64,000 nucleotides of DNA, taken from Trametopsis cervina (Eukaryota; Basidiomycota; Agaricomycetes; Polyporales; Irpicaceae). Each line of letters starts with the position of its first letter. Position 1 is the first letter of the stretch. The DNA is taken from contig MU278355.1 of NCBI GenBank assembly GCA_022385755.1, forward strand, positions 314,974-378,973, in the 5' to 3' direction. The position numbers and the translations under genes were made by a program. Shown in pieces: positions 42,795-53,820 of this stretch. Under the pieces are notes generated by a model. The model saw only the letters and a list, made by a program, of their open reading frames with translations, was not told the origin of the DNA and ran no database searches.

Positions 42795-42949
42795 GAGAAA
42801 AATTGTCGTGTAGGTTTTTTTGTCTAGCCCTAGCCTATCTCTCCCCTGTCCACCCCCAGGACTACTGCTTTAACCAAACTAGATGTATATTCAGTCCGTA
42901 GGACAGGCGAGCATACTATTCCTTGGAGTACCGAAACTACCGATCTCCT

Positions 42950-43285
42950 TCAGAACGTCATGTGACTGCCTGCCCTAAACACCGCATCGTACCACGCGTC
43001 GAATGGTATGTAGTGTTCTTTGGTCCTGACTGCTACGATCTACGTTGTTGGCAGACCCCGACACTGGGTACGTGAGTTCGCGTGGTCATGGTACACACTG
43101 TACATACTCACTCTGTGTTCATCACAGGCAATGAAGGTCTGATCTGTGAGTTGGCCTGGTCTATCGCGTGGTATGCATCGCAAGTCCTCACCCCGCCTCT
43201 CAGAGAAATAGTCGCCTGCTATGCTCCATGCGTCGTAACCCCACTCTGGGGTCATCGAGGCCAATTTGTCGCTTCGGTATGTGCT
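42950..43285 (-). CDS. 3' exons of an unrecognised gene
   Basis: Two minus-strand exons, 43112-43285 and 42950-43039, joined in phase 0 by a GTGAGT...GTAG intron of 72 nt. They encode STYRSDKLASMTPEWGYD, DYFSERRGEDLRC, DQTFIACDEHR then IVAVRTKEHYIPFDAWYDAV and FRAGSHMTF-stop. Composition and junction look genuine, but I recognise no domain. Further protein-like minus-strand sequence lies at 43370-43800 (for example LLRNIDPALPAQ, STTLNIVQK with a GTACAT donor, SLSTESDTKVCEALLAEF). It may be the 5' part, but I could not join it without a phase conflict. It could also be a decaying gene. Confidence 0.4.
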
Positions 43286-44321
43286 CTTCGGGTGACTGGT
43301 ATTTGCAGTGCTGATAAGTCTTATGCTAGATAGCGGAAATTCCGCTTTCTTGCAAATTAAATAACCCATATCAGGTCGTCATAAATTCAGCCAACAGAGC
43401 CTCGCAAACTTTTGTATCACTTTCTGTGGACAAGCTGGTCCTGCCCACCTGTGGGTGGTTCAAGTACCTACCTTGTTTGAGTGCATTAGTTCATGCAAAA
43501 GAGGCCATAGGCTGTCTCTCAATCTAATTGATGTACCTTTTGAACAATGTTCAGAGTTGTTGATATGCCCCCATTACCCGCAAAGTGAAACAAACAGATG
43601 TGAGGAGATGTGTGACCAGTTGGGTCAACGTTTGTATGCTTGCTGTCGGAGCCGCCCGCGGAAACCTCACATCCGCAAGGATATCTCTCTGATCTTGCCG
43701 GGAGTACTGCGGGTCTCTCAGTAGAACAGGTTGTCGCAGGTTGTGCAGGCAGCGCTGGGTCAATGTTCCGCAGCAGGACTTCACGAAAATCCCCGAACGC
43801 CCACAAATGACATCTTAACAGCTCTCCACAACCCGCGGAGGCATTTGTGGAACTTTGCGGTGCATGAATTGAGATTTACAGGCACTCTCAGAGTTAGTCT
43901 GTTGTATATCTCTAGTGCAATGACGTGATATCCAATGCATCTCAAAATATACCTATGTTGTGAATCTCTCCCTGTGATATGACCGTATTATTCGTACGAG
44001 GCCGTCGAAGTTTGGTCGTAGCTATGCGCTACCTTATGCGGAATCGGAAGGGCGCCGCATACTGCAATGGGTAATCCTTGACATATTGAATGTCGTTTCT
44101 CCACTAGACTCTCCTCGCCTTGAAGGTCTGCGATAGCCATAAGAGCGGTTGTTGTGATGGGAGGGGGTGCGTCTTAACGGCTGCGTGGGTCAGGTGCCAA
44201 GTGATCGCTGAGTCTCGAGGATCTGGAGCGGTGCAGAAGATATAAGCCGTCTCGCCGACGAAAAGGCGCGGGGACGAGATATGAATATCACATTGACGAT
44301 GCTATGACTCAAGGCGGGAAC
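43286..44321. other. Region with possible upstream exons, then spacer
   Basis: 43370-43800 holds the protein-like minus-strand stretches mentioned for the preceding entry. 43900-44321 shows nothing and is the 3' flank of KRI1. Confidence 0.35.
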
Positions 44322-46866
44322 CTACACTACACTAGAATGTTTCCCAGATTTCTTTTGTCGCCGTCTTTTGGTTTTCGGAGGAACCTCCTGGTCGTCTGCG
44401 CCATCATCTGCCATCGAAACGTCGTCATCCGCTTTGCGTTTCCTGGCATGGGGCTCAGCCTCCTCAGCCTTCACTTCATCTTCGTTGGGCTCGACATCCT
44501 GTTCCGTAACAACTTTCGCCCGCATCCTCTCTTTCTTTCCCTTCCTCTTCTTGGTTGCTTTTTCAGAGCCGAGTGATGATGGATCTTCGCTTGCTCCAAT
44601 CGCAGTTCTCCTTTGCTGAAGGGACGTTTTGAGTTCTCTGAGGCGAGTGCCACGGTTCTTGTCCCAAGTCGAGCCCTCCTTACGGTACGGTGCCAGCTTC
44701 TTCAAACCCATATATTGATTGAGCTCTGCATCGGTAGCAAGCAAAATATCAACGGGGTCCAGAGCGAATGCCTGAGGTTGTACTTTGGTGTACCGAAAGC
44801 GTGTAGGCATATCGCCGACCTGTATCAAGGCCAGTGAGCATTGCGCTCGGATCATTACGTGTGTGCGATGTGGCTCACGATGTCGTTGAATTCCAACCCA
44901 TATAGCTCGTCCATGTACTCATCTAACTTCTGCTTGCGCATTTCCTCAGTTCCATCCCATTCATCATCATCTACAACCTGCCGTGCATCAGCATCCATCT
45001 CGTCTATATCCACGCCATCGTTCTGCTCGTCCTGTCCCTTCCCTTTCTTTGTCTTTTTCTTTTTCTTCTTCTTTTCAGAGGGTCCCTCGTCTGGATCTTC
45101 GGCCGGCATTATGTCCGCAACATCGATATCGTCTTCCCATGACGGCTTCTCGATATGACCCTCATAGACCTCCTCGCCTCCCTCATATATTTTAGACATT
45201 TGTGCGTCATGAGCTTCGGGGTCCCAGTCGCCCTCGAGATCCAGTTCTTGTAATGCTAGAGTGGAGGTGAGCACGCGCCTCAGAGTTTGCGAACACATAG
45301 AGATAGAGCAACTCACCTTCCGACTCATCCACAGATTTACCTCCCTCCTTCCCAATTCGCTCAAGTTTCTCTCTAATCTCCTTCATCTTCAACGACTTCA
45401 ACCGTTTCACTTCTTCCTTTTTCTTCAATTTCTCTTGCTCTTTCCTCTCTTTGCGTCGCTCTCTGACCTCCTTTCGATGAGTATCCTCGCGCCGTATAGT
45501 CGAAGCGATAGTACGTGGATATCGTGATATTTGGTCAGCGCCTCTGTCAGGAAGGAGTCGTTAGGAATAAATAATGCGAGTAAAGGTTTTACGCACGGCT
45601 CTTCAAAGCGGAAGTTGTATGAAGTCTCAAATATATCCGCAACATCATCAAACTCCTCTTCGTCGAAGTCTCCATTGCGTTCACTCTCTGAGCCCGATGC
45701 GCCGCTGCTGTGGTCATCGTCGCTTTCATCCGCATCTGCTCGTGCCTTCCCTTTCCCCTTGTTTCTGTTCGAGCTTGTAATCTCCCTGTAAGTTGGAAGT
45801 CGCTTCGCCGAGCGGTCGATCCATCCGCGGTTAAGTATATAGCTGTCCGGGAGAGGCAAAAGTCAGTTTGTCGAATACTCGACGTGCGTGGCAGAATACT
45901 GATATGTACTTCATTAGGAACTCGTGGTCATCCTCTTCTTTCTCAACTGACTTCCCTTCCTTCGCCTTCTTATTTCTCTCTTTCTTATTTTTCTTTGGTT
46001 GTTCATCCAATTCTTCTGCTTTGGGTAGGATGTTATTATCGTCCTCCACTTGAATAAGCTCCCTCAGGTCCTCGCCAACCTCGCGCTGTAGGAACTCTCT
46101 ATACTCCTCCTCCTCCCTCTCCACCTCGTCCTTCGTTTTCTCTCGGGGCACGAGCAGATCGTCCTCGTCTTCATCTGCATCCGCGCCAACGGCGGTGTGA
46201 AAAGCGGCAATAGTCTCGCTTCTTAGTACCTCCTGCTCCTTGACATGAGTGAGTGGCTGGGGTGACGGCGAGCGCGACTCGGGATTCAGCGCGGATTGGA
46301 GAGCGTGTTGGCGCATTGTCAGCGGCTTCTCTTTCTGGGACAGATTTAGCATAAAATCTCTCCTCAGATAATGCAGCATTACCTTCTCCCTTGCGGTACG
46401 ATTACTGGGTTTCGCTTCTCCTGTCTTCTTGACCTCCTCTAGCGAACTGTTTGCCTTCAAATTGCTACCATGACTTCAGCATGAAATGATTTACCTTCGA
46501 ATACATGTTTACCCTGCTCATATATAGCGGGATCCTTCTTCTTTATCCTGGCGAGAGTCCGTAATATGGCAACGTCCACTGCAGGTGTGAGTTCTTCGCC
46601 ATCTTCGTCTTCCGACTCTGCTTCCTCAGAGTCCTCGTCACTCTCATCCTCCAGTTCAGCGTCAGAACCATACTTCTCTTTCACTATCACATATTTTCAA
46701 TTGATATTATGCGACTGTACATAGGCTGAGACGAACACTTAGCGAGCTCCTCTCTCTCCTTCTTGTACTCAAATGCCTTCGCATAATGCTCATTGATCGT
46801 GAGCTGGTCAAGGTCTCCCTCCGAGTCGGATTCATCAAGCAGATTGGGCTTCTTCTCTGTCATCAT
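44322..46866 (-). CDS. KRI1: KRR1-interacting protein KRI1, ribosome biogenesis
   Basis: Nucleolar factor that works with KRR1 in 18S rRNA processing and 40S assembly. Eight exons (5' to 3'): 46737-46866, 46495-46683, 46383-46438, 45910-46334, 45597-45842, 45317-45543, 44879-45255 and 44322-44819, about 715 aa. Typical blocks in order: EELAKLKEKYGSDAE, LARIKKKDPAIYEQGKHVFEEE, KPLTMRQHALQSALNPESRS, EFLMNYILNRGWIDRS, FDDVADIFETSYNFRFEEP, SRYPRTIASTIRREDTHR, EEVKRLKSLKMKEIREKLE, LDLEGDWDPEAHD, PTRFRYTKV and LNQYMGLKKLAPYR. The rest is very rich in Glu, Asp and Lys. Exon 1 must use the weak donor GTTCGT at 46736. The 48-nt third intron (46335-46382) is a multiple of three without stops and was removed because the family runs directly from the basic segment to KEKPLTMRQ. 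Confidence 0.93.
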
Positions 46867-47160
46867 GTCTGAGGAGTTTGGATTTTATAGAATGGTTAAC
46901 AAGCCACATCAACTTTGCCGGGTCGAGTAGTAAAAGTAATATTTCGGCGCGAAGACTGCAAAGATCCTTTAATGTCACGTGTGCGGTCCGGGCGGTAGCC
47001 GATCGTGTTGATTGAGTCACACGGCCCCGTGACAGTGGCTCATAGGTCACGCACATTCTTTACCCTTGACCACTGTGGCCACTTGACGATATCTCTTGTT
47101 AACCTCCCACTGCGAGCGATATCTTTCTTGGAATCAACTACTCAGCTCTAAAGACGCGTA
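46867..47160. promoter_or_regulatory. Bidirectional promoter KRI1 / AT-hook protein gene
   Basis: 294 bp between divergent start codons. Contains GTCACGTGTGCGG (CACGTG core at about 46976-46981) and several G/C-rich blocks. Fungal ribosome-biogenesis genes often have compact promoters; the controlling factor is not identifiable. Confidence 0.5.
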
Positions 47161-49022
47161 ATGCCCAATATGCGTCTACGTAACAGGCGTGCATTGGACG
47201 ACAAGACGCCGGGGAATACACCTGTTGCCACAGGCAAGAGAAAGGGTGTTGCATCGCCCACAGTGGAGACAGCGGGATTGGGATTATCGCAGAAGCTCCC
47301 TGCTCTGAAATTTGACTCTTTACCGGATGCCGGTGACGACGATGAACCCGAGCTCAGCTCACTGCAAGAACTGCGGCCACCCGCTGAGTCGACCTCCCGT
47401 CCTGATCTACGATCACGTAAACCTTTGGTATCGCTACCAGGACCTTCGAAACCGCCTATAAGGCAGAAATATTCCCCCCTTCCACCTTCCTCTCCTCCCT
47501 CTGTGTCTTCAGACCTCGAGTACGAGACTGTAGTATCGAAGCGGGGACAAGCGCCACCCACTCCTCCACCAGAGCCATCCGAGGCGGACGAAGAGGAGAC
47601 GAACAAAGAGAACGACCCTGAGAGAGAGAAGGAGAATCTAATTCTTCCTGTACCTGAAGTTAAACGAGCGGCTCCATTCCACAAGGCCTCCTCTTCCGAC
47701 GACGATCCTTTTGGATTTTCAGCACTGGAGCGTCGGCTCAAGGCACAAAGGGATGCTAGAAGACATTCCTTTGTACCTTTACCTGAAGCTCAGCCGATGA
47801 GGAAGGGCAAAGAGACTGCGAGACCTCGCGCTCCGCTGGGAGAGTTGTCTTTCGATCGGGGAGCTTCTGGATCCGTGTTGAAGGAACGACCTCCTACTCC
47901 TTATCATGAAAGTGACGACCTCGAAGATATGTATCTTGACCCAAACGAACTTAGTAAACCGAATGCCCCGGACGAGGACAACGAAAACTCACGTCAGAGC
48001 CCTCCCACCGGGCTGGAGGGAATGGAGGCCGAGATGGACGAAGAAGAAGAGGCTGAGCTGGCAAGAGAGCACCGTCTTCATGAAAAGGGCAAGGCGAGAG
48101 CTGCGTCCGTTCAGACTGCTTCATCAGTGAGCGCACTGGACGCTCTGCGCACTCCTAGACCTCAGCATGTTGCCAATATCTACCCTCTCCGTTCACCCTT
48201 CTCTTCAGTCGAAGGTACTCCTTGCGATCGTAGCCTTCCTGGTTCTCCACTCTCTTCTCCTTCGCCGATGAAGCCCATGACAGTCTTACATACGCTCCCT
48301 GTCTCTAGCGTTGTCAAGGCGAGAGATGCGAAGGGCAAGTCGCCAGCAAAAGCTCGTTTGAAGGCTCTCATCGAGTTGCCACCAACTAAGAGGCGGAGAG
48401 TAACGTTGGGCAAAGAAAACAGCATTGCCGACCTGGAAGAGTCTGGAGATCCTACGATAGGTGCGAGGGATCTTCAGAAGCCGTTGCCCAAACAGCCTGC
48501 AGTGCGAAGGTCTGGAAGAATAAACACAGCGGATTCTCAAACCACCCGCAAGATACGCCTCGTTCCTGTCGTTGAGCTGCCTGCGCCGATACATGGGAGG
48601 CGTAGAACCCAAGGAAAGGGCAAGATTTTAGTGCCAGACAGCACCAGCGACGTGGAGTCGGACGGAGATAAGCCCTCGAGCCCAGTAGCGTCACCTATAG
48701 CAACCAGGAAGCGGAAAGCTCTAGCTGAGAAATCACGGCCTGTGAAGAAAGCGAAGACAGCGCCCTCAGCCAATACTTCTCGTGCAGTCCCTGCGAAACG
48801 AGGTAGGCCGAAGGGCTCCGGGACGAAGCCAGCGTCTAAGCGAAAGGCTAAAGCAAAGGATGAGCCAGAGGAGGACTCGGTAGGTTCGACGACTTTTAAT
48901 CTTCCCAACAGCTGCTGACAAATACCTTCTAGGATGCTGCTCGCAAACGCCGGGAGCGCCTCGAGTACTTCAAGAAGTTGGATGAGCACAGCTTGGAGAA
49001 GGAAGATGTCTACATCATCTAG
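47161..49022 (+). CDS. Nuclear AT-hook protein with KEN boxes, function unknown
   Basis: 602 aa from exons 47161-48879 and 48933-49022. Mostly disordered: Ser/Pro/Lys/Arg/Glu-rich with many S-P and T-P sites. Visible elements are two KEN boxes at about residues 144-160 (ETNKENDP and EREKEN), possible Cdk sites such as PPTPYHE and YPLRSPF, several basic clusters (PPTKRRRV, ATRKRK, RPVKKAKT), and an AT-hook (KRGRPKGSG, about 545). The short second exon encodes a compact C-terminal block, RKRRERLEYFKKLDEHSLE then KEDVYII. KEN boxes are recognition signals of the APC/C, so a chromatin or chromosome-cycle protein degraded in mitosis or G1 is an inference. A sororin- or securin-like role is a guess I cannot support further. 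It is divergent from KRI1. Confidence 0.7.
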
Positions 49023-49521
49023 TTGATGTATTGGGTCGATATATCTGGATTGCTTATGACTTAATTTCCCTCCCGGTGAAGGGATTGTATAATGTAACAG
49101 GGTGACAAAGCTTCACCTATCACAACCTTCCTTTCCACGTTATGCGCTTGTGTAGTATGTACGTAGTACGTGTCCGTTCGTTTCATCCTGTTGATCAGAT
49201 AGTGCACAGTAGTGACCGTGTAAGACTGCGAACCGCCATTACAGTTTCCTAACACACACTAGATTTTCTTGAATAATCTTGTTGATTGAATGAATTCATT
49301 GCAGTAATCATAAGTCTCTGGCTACCGATATGCGAGCCTGGTCACAGTTGCCTAAAGTAGAATTGCAGGTTCAAGGCGCCCGAGCCTGCGCAAGTGATGG
49401 CAGTCCAATTGCTCAACTGCAGCAACAATTCCTTCATGACACTTGTTGCACCAAGACCAATTCAAAGGTCTGGTTAGACTTCTAGCACCCTTCAAGTTGT
49501 TTCGCATACAGAGTGACCGTC
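49023..49521. other. Intergenic region
   Basis: About 500 bp, 3' flank of the AT-hook gene and GEP4 promoter; nothing else seen. Confidence 0.4.
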
Positions 49522-50562
49522 ATGCCGTTCAATCTCCCGGGCACATTGGTTCCCCTACACCTTCTTGTCAATCCACGTCTGGTATTGCCTTCCGTAGTCG
49601 TGAAAGGTCAGTCTTTCAATCCACCCCTTTACATAACACGAGTGTGTGCTAATTAGCTCACCTCTAGGAAGATATACGCCAGCTGGACTTCTATGAGTTG
49701 CGAAAGGCTGGATATCGAGGCGCGGTGCTTGACAAGGATAATTGCTTGGTGTGTGATGACACTGTAGGCCTTTCCGTGCACGAACTGAATGCCTCATCTG
49801 TAGACCAAGCCCCACAACGATCAACTTGTACCTGAGCTGAAGGTGCGACCACTGTGACTATTCGTGCAGAAAGTGTACTCATTTTGTCGTAATCGCTAGG
49901 AAGCTTGGCAAGAATGCCGTGATGTTTTCGGCGAAGGAAATGTCCTCATAGTGAGCAACTCAGCGGGAACACGTGCAGACCCAGGAGGTATCCAGGTACG
50001 CACCCATATATGTATGCCCATGAACCCCTGCAGAGTTTCATTTGTTGTCCAGGCAGAATCTGTCACGTACCATCTGTCGGTACCAGTACTACGTCACAGA
50101 GTCTTCAAACCCGGCTACTCCTGTATATCCTCTATTAGGAAATATTTCACTTCGCTTCCAAGACCGATCAAGGATGAAGAACTGGTCGTGATAGGTGACC
50201 GAATATTCACGGACATTGTCCTGGCGAACCGTATGTCGCGCCGACGAGCACTTGCGCCACCAACAAGCGATACTGTAGAAAAGGAGGGAACAATTCCAGA
50301 AGCTTCGAACAGGGATTCTCCGGGACGCGTTGGACCTCTCTCGGTCTGGACAACAGGTGTATGGCAGAAAGAAAGCATGGTGATGCGATACTTGGAGAAG
50401 TCTCTCGTGCGGGGTGTGCAGCGCTACATCGCAGTCGATAACGGCCTTAGCCACAAAGACTTCACGCGTTTTGTTAAAGAGCTGCCGCCGCCTCCACCTG
50501 CTTCAGAACCGCCCAGAGGAATGCTTAGGAGAATATGGGGCGCGCTGTCCAGGTCTCGGTGA
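49522..50562 (+). CDS. GEP4: Mitochondrial phosphatidylglycerophosphatase GEP4
   Basis: HAD-type phosphatase that converts phosphatidylglycerophosphate to phosphatidylglycerol in cardiolipin synthesis, on the matrix side of the inner membrane. Exons 49522-49606, 49672-49748, 49804-49842, 49900-49995 and 50053-50562 join in phase to about 268 aa. Motifs are GYRGAVLDKDNCLT (HAD motif I, D-x-D), VLIVSNSAG (motif II), FKPGYS (motif III Lys) and VVIGDRIFTDIVLAN (motif IV Asp pair). WTTGVWQKESMVMRYLEKSLV matches the family's membrane-binding C-terminal part. The first intron's acceptor is placed at 49671 because it gives KDIRQLDFYELRKAGY in frame. An insertion of about 35 residues (polar, Ser/Pro/Glu) separates motif IV from the conserved C-terminal block. 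Confidence 0.92.
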
Positions 50563-51332
50563 ATACTCCAGACCTGACCTGCCACACAAGGTTTCCGAAG
50601 GCACTCTCGATCCGCCGGGCAATAATTACTGGTTTTCATAATCTATATCCTCTATCGTCGCTCTTCCTGCTGCCAAAAGTACTCCTTCCTCATCATTATT
50701 TACGAGCCTACATAATCCATGCTCATTCAGCACACCCAACGTCATTTCCTCGTTCATGCAGCGCTGTGTCAAATGAGCGTTGAAGTACGAACAGCATAAC
50801 TGGTGCGACGCACCCCGTGTTACAACTTCAGGGAAAGTAAAGTGTCGCCACGCGACTTGTACAAACTCGAAATGTGTGTGCTTTGGATGCGTCTTCAAAT
50901 TACCAGGATATCATCATCGTCACCGGTAGGCGCCCGATCGCTCCTTGGCCAAGCACCGCGACGACCTCTGAATACCTCATATCATCAGCATGAATTGGCC
51001 TCATACTTCCAGGGCGCGGTACATTACAAGAAGCTAGCTCATATGTGCGTGTGTGCCAGTAGAATGTGGACCATAGAGAGCCAGCTATATTACCTTGCAA
51101 CTACCGATGAACCTTCGTCCCTTCTCTTGGATCGGTGATTGGGGAGACGTTCAAAAACTGTTTTCATCGGCTGGTTGCGTCTTTTAGTATTGCATCGAGA
51201 AGAATCCTTATATACAGACCTTACGGAGGCCTGGCTTTTGACAGAGCAGGAGGAGAGGTACACGAATAGCTGGCGAGTGGTGCTTGGCTAGTGGTATTGA
51301 CCTCCATGGACTAAACGATTATCCGACAGGTG
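50563..51332. other. Intergenic region
   Basis: About 770 bp without a supported gene on either strand. Confidence 0.4.
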
Positions 51333-51700
51333 ATGGCCAAGATTTATATGTTCTGGTTCAGCTTGCTTTTGCTTGTCTCTTCGCCAGTTTCCGCGCAGTG
51401 CAAGTGGAGAACCAAGTCGACGTATGCCTGGGACGCGAAGATCAATCCCAGTAATGAAACAGGAGGCCTACGAGAATATTGACCAGAGACTGTCCCTCCA
51501 AAGAAGTTGAACTGATCACAAGTGACTCTGTAACTCTCTCCAAGTCGTTTAGTTCTTGCAATCATCGGTTCCAGATCACTTTTGCGCCGTCCACATTCCA
51601 ACCCTGCCCCGTTGCTCGCCTCTACGTAGTCACCCTCTCTGTTCGCATCTTCAACGTGGACAAAGGGATGTTTGGGTTCTTGCAGGCCGCACAGCGCTAA
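51333..51700 (+). CDS. Candidate small secreted protein
   Basis: Two exons, 51333-51421 and 51487-51700, join in phase (GTATGC donor, CCAG acceptor, 65-nt intron) to 100 aa. The N-terminus MAKIYMFWFSLLLLVSSPVSA is a good signal peptide with an Ala-x-Ala-like cleavage region (PVSA-QC). The mature part would have four Cys (QCKW, TDCPSKE, SSCNHR, QPCPVAR) and a beta-rich sequence (RLYVVTLSVRIFNV). That is the profile of a fungal small secreted protein, but no family is recognised. A long minus-strand frame overlaps it, so the call rests on the signal peptide and splice consistency. Confidence 0.4.
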
Positions 51701-52298
51701 GAACCACTTCTGCAACTTCTGCAATACCCAGATGATGGAAGAACATGATGAGCTCGGCAAGAAACACGTCTTCGCCTTGATGAAGTCAACTCTGGAGAAA
51801 TCTCTCCGTAACAGAATCGGCGTTGCGTTTATTTCCGGTCTCGTCCGGCCAAGCCGTACGGAAGTCACATTCCTTCAGGAGACCCGCCGACGCTGTCTAC
51901 CTTGTAGCCGCAGAAGAACGGAGCACAGAGGATATGATATACAGTGGTCATCGCCCGGTGATACAGCACCAATGGCTCACTTTTTGCTACCGACTCAGAC
52001 TGTGTGAAGAAGTGCGGTTCATCCGAGTCTAACGCGCTGAATACTCCGCGTGTGGAAGTTCCTCACCACCGTTGAATCCGCGATACACGACTTTGCCACT
52101 TCATATAGCTCAAAAGTGAAGCTTTCTCTGCGGTATCTGTTTACTAGTACCATATCTGATTCATGTAACTCCGCCTGTAGAACACCCTGGGTCTTCTCAC
52201 CGGACCCGACCCGTGTTTCGTTCACACAGAAAGACAGACAGACATCACAAGCTTTCCTTCTTCGAAGCAAACCTTCCGCGGACCACGTCGCGCTACAG

Positions 52299-52673
52299 TC
52301 AGAGTAACGTTCCTCTTCCCACAGGCACGCACGCCTGCCATTCATTCCAACGTACGTGCTCTTTCTAGATGCCCACCCACGCGTCTGATGTATCTATAAA
52401 TCTACCTCCTTTCGTGTTGCATTTAGCCTTACTTACTTCACACTTTTGTATATGCTCAGGGAAGGAGCCCATCTCTATCCATCGGTCGATCCCGGGTTCT
52501 GGGTTCGCACGACGCTGCATATGTGTGAGAAGAAAGAACGCAGATGACATTAGTGTGCGGCGGTCCGCATTGGCTGGCTTCCTTCGTAAGTGTATCCAGA
52601 GAATCTTCACGTCAACATCCCTCACCGGCTGCAGTGCTATATGAAGGAAGAGAACTTCGGCCCTGTGCCGCAT
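52299..52673 (-). CDS. Candidate small multi-exon gene, unrecognised
   Basis: Three minus-strand exons (52626-52673, 52437-52514, 52299-52364) join in phase 0 with GTGAGG and GTAAGT donors, giving only 63 aa: MRHRAEVLFLHIALQP, RRANPEPGIDRWIEMGS, FPEHIQKCEKEHVRWNEWQ then ACVPVGRGTLL-stop. The second junction looks genuine. The first intron is 111 nt and the N-terminus is doubtful; a protein-like frame further upstream (52700-52948, MEDEPPTVHDRLRTVTLL) may belong to it. Function unknown. Confidence 0.3.
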
Positions 52674-53364
52674 GTGATATCTTCATTTAACTGCTTTCGT
52701 GCTGGAAGACTGGCCGCACCCAGCGGCGAGGCCGGCGATGAGGTGTAATGGCACTGTGAACCCGGGTTGAGACTGCGCAGGGGTTGGCGCCTTGCCATGG
52801 TAGGCGGAACGGTGATCCCGTGGTTTGCAGGCGTGATGACTACACCTGAACCATGAGGCCGAACGGGGCTGAGATAGCGGGTCGAATAGGGTGCAAGTAG
52901 GGTGACAGTGCGCAGCCTATCGTGGACAGTTGGGGGCTCATCCTCCAACTACGTGGTTTATCGTGAGTGAGATGTTCCTGTCTTGTGAAAGTATTACCGA
53001 TATGTTGCACAGTAGATCGTTCATGAGTGCTGCCTCGTTATCGATTGTAGGACCAGTCTGCTTAGTATGTCTGCAGTAAGCCACGACTACGGACTTTCTC
53101 GTGATTGCAAACAATTTCTGGGTGACGTACAAATATTACGCAGTCTTCGGGTAAGGCCAACAGCTCGACGGCGCATACTATTACGTATTCGGAAGGCGGG
53201 TCGGTCTTATGCCTCTATACACCGGGTGACAGTGACATACGGATAGTCGTTCGCCTATAGGTAGGCGATGCGGATATGCGTGCTAAAATAGTCGCTCGGC
53301 GGCGGCGCGCGACTTCTGTGAGGTGATGAAGGCCTATGATTTGTGAGACAGGCCATCTTGAAAT

Positions 53365-53820
53365 TTAGGCTCCCCATGTCCTGGACTTTGAAGGATGCTC
53401 AGCGTGGCAGTTATTCCTCGTATATTGCAAACAACACTGCTGGTATCGTGCAAGGTTTCTCGAAGGTTCTGTCTGAACGTAAGCCAGCTCGTCTTCAACC
53501 CATTTAATTTACTCACTGCGCTGAACAGACGTCCTGATACTCTGTGGTGGCGGAGGCCCCCTAATGCTATCATCTTGTGGTCTTCAGCTTATCGAGGTAC
53601 CCAGCAGCGTGTACGTGGCCTGATGTCAAGCCTGAAGATACTACATATGAGTGGTGTATGGGTAAGTCGGCGCGTCATACGAGAGTCCTTGAAAGAATAT
53701 GTCTACACGTAAGCCAGCATATTATCTAGTGAATCGACTGCGTTACTCACAGCATTGGATAGACACCCGGCTAGTCAGTGTCGACAGTAGCCTGCGAATA
53801 CCGTGGTTGGCCCCAAGCAT
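53365..53820 (-). CDS. Candidate small multi-exon gene, unrecognised
   Basis: An ATG at 53820 (MLGANHGIRRLLSTL) opens a first exon to 53751 with a GTGAGT donor. Short following exons can be joined in phase down to a stop at 53365-53367 (ending HPSKSRTWGA). Alternative acceptors give other open products, so the structure is not unique, and the gene may be a remnant. No domain recognised. Confidence 0.25.
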
